From the NCBI GenBank assembly GCA_946631345.1, contig CAMPAA010000141.1, forward strand, positions 1 through 8,154: a stretch of DNA of 8,154 bases, written 5' to 3'. Shown here piece by piece: positions 6,086-8,154 of this stretch. Made by a program: the position numbers and the translations under genes. This stretch comes from an uncultured Verrucomicrobiota bacterium (GTDB lineage: Bacteria; Verrucomicrobiota; Kiritimatiellia; RFP12; UBA1067). The notes under the pieces were generated by a model that saw only the letters and a list, made by a program, of their open reading frames with translations, had not been told where the DNA came from and ran no database searches. Each line of letters starts with the position of its first letter. The first letter of the stretch is position 1.

Positions 6086-7534
6086 ATGCTTCGCAGGATT
6101 TCCGTCGCCATTTCCGTTGCGGCGCTGGCGCTGTGCGCCGATGCCGCCATCGACATATGCTTCATCAGACATGGCGAGACCACCTGGAATCGCGCGCACA
6201 TCCTGCAGGGATCCGTACCGTACACCGACCTCACCCCAAAGGGGGTGCGCATGGCGGAGGCGACGGCAAAAGGCCTTTCTGCCGCCGGAATGCGCTTCGA
6301 CCGCATATACACCAGCCCATACCTCCGCGCGAGGCACACGGCCGACATCCTGTCGGAGGGCGGATGCGGCCCTATGCCAGTCTCTGACGCGAGACTGCGC
6401 GAGATGTGCTTCGGGCGCTACGAGGGGATCGTTTACAGGAAAGGCGCGTATCCCGACGATAACATGCGGTTCTTCTTCGAGGAGCCGGAACGCTACGTGC
6501 CGCAGGGGAACGGGGCAGAGTCGATACAGGCCGTGGGCGCGAGGGTGCGGGACTTCCTCGAAAACGAGGTGCGCCCGCTCGACGGCAAGGTGGCTCGCAT
6601 CCTCTGCGTTGCGCATTCGCTGGTGCTCAAGGCGCTTGTCCACGAACTTTCCGGCGACGGGGCTCCGGCGGAGGCGAAGAAGACGCTCCAGCGAAACTGC
6701 TGCATCCACACGGTTCGCTACGAGGGCGGAAGCTTCGCGCTGAAGGAAACCGGGCGCGTATTCTACAGTCCGGAGGATTTCAACGGCAATCCCGGACCGA
6801 AGATGGTCGCCCATCGTGGCGCGGGCGACCTCGCAATGCCGGAGGCTTCGTTGCCGGCGTATTCAAACGCAGTAGCCACCGCTTGCGACATCGTCAAGCT
6901 CGATCTCCAGCGGACGAAGGACGGCATTGTGGTGATGGGCCATGACATCTCGCTCAAGCGCAACATGGGATGGGACGCACGCATCGCCGACCTCACGTAC
7001 CGTGAAATATACGAGAAGGGACGTTTCCTGGAGCGCGGCAGGCCCGGCGGAGAACGGATCGTGCGCCTCGACCAGGCGCTTGAGATCGTAAAGCCTGTAC
7101 CTGAGTTCTGGCTGGACTTCAAGGATAGCAAGTGCTTCTCGCCAGAGTTTGGGGAGGCTGTGGTGGAGGCTTTGCGCAAGGCCGGGATAGATTCAAGCCG
7201 GGTGATGGTGGCGACATTCAATGCCAAGGCACTTGCGTATTTCAGGGACTGCCACCCGCAGTTCCGGCGCATAATGCACTTTTCGTTCACGGATGCCGAA
7301 GGGGACAATTCGGAGATAATGGCAAAGGCGCTGGAACTGCGCGACAAATATGGGCTTTATGGGCTGAACATGCCGGTTGGGAGGTTGCAGACGCGGCTTG
7401 AGGACGTGGCGTTTCTAAAGGGCAATGGGCTCTGGATTTCGCTGTGGTTCGTGCAGAACGCCGACATGGCGGAGCGCTACCGCGCATCCGGCGCTGATGC
7501 GTTCGTCACCGATTGCATATCCAAGGTGCGTTGA
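6086..7534 (+). CDS. Exported histidine phosphatase fused to a glycerophosphodiesterase-like domain
   Basis: A 482-residue two-domain protein with a signal peptide (MLRRISVAISVAALALCADA, cleavage likely before AID). Residues about 22-215 are a histidine phosphatase of the phosphoglycerate-mutase superfamily: R28-H29-G30-E31, R81 in SPYLRARHTA, E106 in LREMCFG, and the second catalytic H177 in CVAHS. All expected catalytic positions are present. Residues about 240-482 match the GDPD fold: MVAHRG (H243, R244), PEAS (E253), KLDLQRTKDG (K271, D273), H286-D287, WLDFKD (D344), and a typical end, GADAFVTD. The usual Glu of the ExD metal pair is Lys271, and the usual Glu of the later IEIK-type strand is Asp344, so metal binding or substrate may differ from classical enzymes. 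The start has a weak GGGGA (6072-6076). A plausible role is sequential removal of phosphodiester and phosphomonoester groups outside the cytoplasm; the substrate is unknown. Confidence 0.85.
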   Translation: MLRRISVAISVAALALCADAAIDICFIRHGETTWNRAHILQGSVPYTDLTPKGVRMAEATAKGLSAAGMRFDRIYTSPYLRARHTADILSEGGCGPMPVSDARLREMCFGRYEGIVYRKGAYPDDNMRFFFEEPERYVPQGNGAESIQAVGARVRDFLENEVRPLDGKVARILCVAHSLVLKALVHELSGDGAPAEAKKTLQRNCCIHTVRYEGGSFALKETGRVFYSPEDFNGNPGPKMVAHRGAGDLAMPEASLPAYSNAVATACDIVKLDLQRTKDGIVVMGHDISLKRNMGWDARIADLTYREIYEKGRFLERGRPGGERIVRLDQALEIVKPVPEFWLDFKDSKCFSPEFGEAVVEALRKAGIDSSRVMVATFNAKALAYFRDCHPQFRRIMHFSFTDAEGDNSEIMAKALELRDKYGLYGLNMPVGRLQTRLEDVAFLKGNGLWISLWFVQNADMAERYRASGADAFVTDCISKVR

Positions 7535-7575
7535 GTCGGTGCCCGTCGTCAGATAAGGGTGCGCGACAATCGCAC

Positions 7576-7604
7576 TTGAAATCGGCACTGCGTTTTGATA
7601 TACT
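7576..7604 (+). promoter_or_regulatory. Strong sigma-70-type promoter of the decarboxylase operon
   Basis: TTGAAA (7576-7581), a 17-bp spacer and TATACT (7599-7604) form a near-consensus promoter, again with TGA just before the -10. Transcription would start near 7611. A short dyad, GTGCG (7559-7563) with CGCAC (7571-7575), touches the -35 and might be a weak operator. No terminator for the preceding operon is visible in 7535-7575. Confidence 0.75.
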
Positions 7605-7633
7605 TTTCGGCAATTTTCAAAGGAGATTACTCA

Positions 7634-7852
7634 ATGGAATTGCTGGGCCAAGGTCTTGTTCTGATGTTGTCTGGGATGGGGATAGTGTACCTGTTCCTTG
7701 TGGTGCTTATATTCACCGCAAAGTATTCGTCGGCATTTGTAGCCCGGTTTGATTCGATTCTCCCGCAGGACGCCCCCAAGAAGGCCCCCAAGCCCGCCGC
7801 CGCAAACGACGATGCCAACGTCGCCCTTGCAATCGCGGTAGCACTGGGGTGA
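7634..7852 (+). CDS. oadG: Sodium-pump decarboxylase gamma subunit (OadG family)
   Basis: A 72-residue membrane protein. AAAGGAG (7619-7625) lies 8 nt before the ATG at 7634, which fixes the start; an open frame extends back to 7595 but overlaps the promoter. Residues about 5-28 form one transmembrane helix (GQGLVLMLSGMGIVYLFLVV), with the GMG-V-FL pattern of OadG. A Pro/Ala/Lys-rich linker follows, and the C-terminus DDANVALAIAVAL matches the conserved tail of the family. In oxaloacetate and methylmalonyl-CoA decarboxylase pumps, this subunit anchors the carboxyltransferase to the membrane beta subunit, and its C-terminal tail contacts alpha. The alpha-like gene follows at 7956. Which acid is decarboxylated cannot be told here, so the symbol denotes the family. 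Confidence 0.82.
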   Translation: MELLGQGLVLMLSGMGIVYLFLVVLIFTAKYSSAFVARFDSILPQDAPKKAPKPAAANDDANVALAIAVALG

Positions 7853-7861
7853 TGCGCTTCG

Positions 7862-7907
7862 CCGCGCGCGGCTCTGCGCCGGCGCGGTGACTCCGTCCGA
7901 TTCACCG
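7862..7907 (+). promoter_or_regulatory. Structured spacer with two overlapping hairpins
   Basis: CCGCGC (7862-7867) plus CGGC (7869-7872) pair with GCCG (7878-7881) plus GCGCGG (7882-7887). This gives a 10-bp, all-GC stem with one bulged G and a TCTGC loop. A second stem, CGGTGA (7885-7890) with TCACCG (7902-7907), shares three bases with the first, so both cannot form fully at once. No T-tract follows either stem. The structure lies 9 nt after the gamma-subunit stop and may protect the 3' end of that coding segment or tune expression between the two subunits. Confidence 0.45.
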
Positions 7908-7955
7908 TCTACATGGCCGCGTAGTGGCCGATAAACAATTTAAAAGGAAAAACTC

Positions 7956-8154
7956 ATGGCAAAGAAAACAGTAAAGTACATGCTCACAGCGTTCCGCGAC
8001 GGCTTCCAGTCCGTCGTCGGCGCGCGCGTTCTCTCCAAGGACTTCCTCCCGTGCGTGGAGGAGGCGTATGCGGCAGGCGTCCGCTGGTTCGAGGCCGGTG
8101 GCGGCGCGCGTTTCCAGAGCTGCTACTTCTACTGCCAGGAGGATGCGTTCGACG
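7956..8154 (+). CDS. OadA/pyruvate carboxylase subunit B-like carboxyltransferase, N-terminal fragment
   Basis: The first 66 codons of a gene that runs off the right edge. AAAAGGA (7941-7947) precedes the ATG by 8 nt. The segment TAFRDGFQSVVGARV aligns with the family signature LRDGHQSLxATR, and WFEAGGGARFQSCYFYCQED with SLEVWGGATFD...RFLxEDPW. These define the carboxyltransferase TIM barrel of oxaloacetate decarboxylase alpha and pyruvate carboxylase. R14, D15 and Q18 are kept; in this family the Asp is a metal ligand and the Arg and Gln contact the keto acid. The His of GHQS is Phe17 and the Thr of ATR is Ala23, so it is a divergent member. Its position after an OadG-type gene supports membership in a sodium-translocating decarboxylase. 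The metal-binding HxH and the biotin domain lie outside the window. Confidence 0.78.
   Translation, partial: MAKKTVKYMLTAFRDGFQSVVGARVLSKDFLPCVEEAYAAGVRWFEAGGGARFQSCYFYCQEDAFD

Noticed and set aside
5189..6814. 541-codon antisense open frame
   Set aside because: It crosses the junction of two well-supported plus-strand genes and shows no domain, signal peptide or ribosome binding site.
7535..7575. Terminator after the phosphatase-GDPD gene
   Set aside because: Only a 5-bp dyad (GTGCG/CGCAC) is present and no T tract follows it.
7595..7633. Longer start for the gamma subunit at ATG 7595
   Set aside because: It lies upstream of the predicted -10 box and transcription start, and the ATG at 7634 has an ideal AAAGGAG site and begins the family's conserved N-terminus.
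1..8154. CRISPR array, tRNA, rRNA or insertion sequence
   Set aside because: No spaced short repeats, cloverleaf, rRNA-like segment, transposase or terminal inverted repeats were seen; the only tandem repeat is coding.

Overview
The window is about 8.15 kb of GC-rich bacterial DNA. It has dense coding, many exported proteins, a GntR regulator with a sugar-binding-type C-terminal domain, an autotransporter-associated beta-strand-repeat protein without a barrel, and the start of a sodium-pump decarboxylase operon. This mix is typical of host-associated, anaerobic members of the PVC superphylum (Kiritimatiellota, Lentisphaerota or Verrucomicrobiota). That assignment is an inference from gene content; no rRNA or other marker gene is present.

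Layout, left to right. (1) Positions 1-172, minus strand: the first 57 codons of a dicarboxylate/amino-acid:cation symporter, running off the left edge. (2) Positions 173-426: a 254-bp divergent intergenic region with a promoter for each side and two perfect inverted repeats. (3) Positions 427-870: a small exported protein made of three 43-residue putative zinc-binding repeats. (4) Positions 908-1981: a GntR-type regulator with a LacI-like ligand-binding domain, separated from the repeat gene by a 37-bp gap that can form a hairpin. (5) Positions 1982-2081: a promoter region with a candidate operator. (6) Positions 2082-7534: a probable three-gene operon. It encodes an exported glycoside-hydrolase-like protein, an exported beta-strand-repeat protein, and an exported fusion of a histidine phosphatase with a glycerophosphodiesterase-like domain. 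The first two genes meet at an ATGA junction and the last two are 21 bp apart. (7) Positions 7535-8154: a clear sigma-70-type promoter, a small OadG-type membrane subunit, a structured 103-bp spacer, and the first 66 codons of an OadA-like carboxyltransferase.

How the parts may work together (inference). The regulator probably senses a sugar or related ligand and controls the adjacent exported operon. The first product looks like a polysaccharide-acting enzyme, the second like a surface or outer-membrane-associated beta-helical protein, and the third like a periplasmic or extracellular phosphoesterase. All three, and the repeat protein, begin with a signal peptide, so this is a block of secreted functions. 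The right-hand operon belongs to a different process, decarboxylation coupled to sodium export.

The points most worth attention are the exported triple-ribbon protein, the phosphatase-GDPD fusion with substituted metal-ligand positions, and a shared extended -10 promoter design at all four promoters I can identify.
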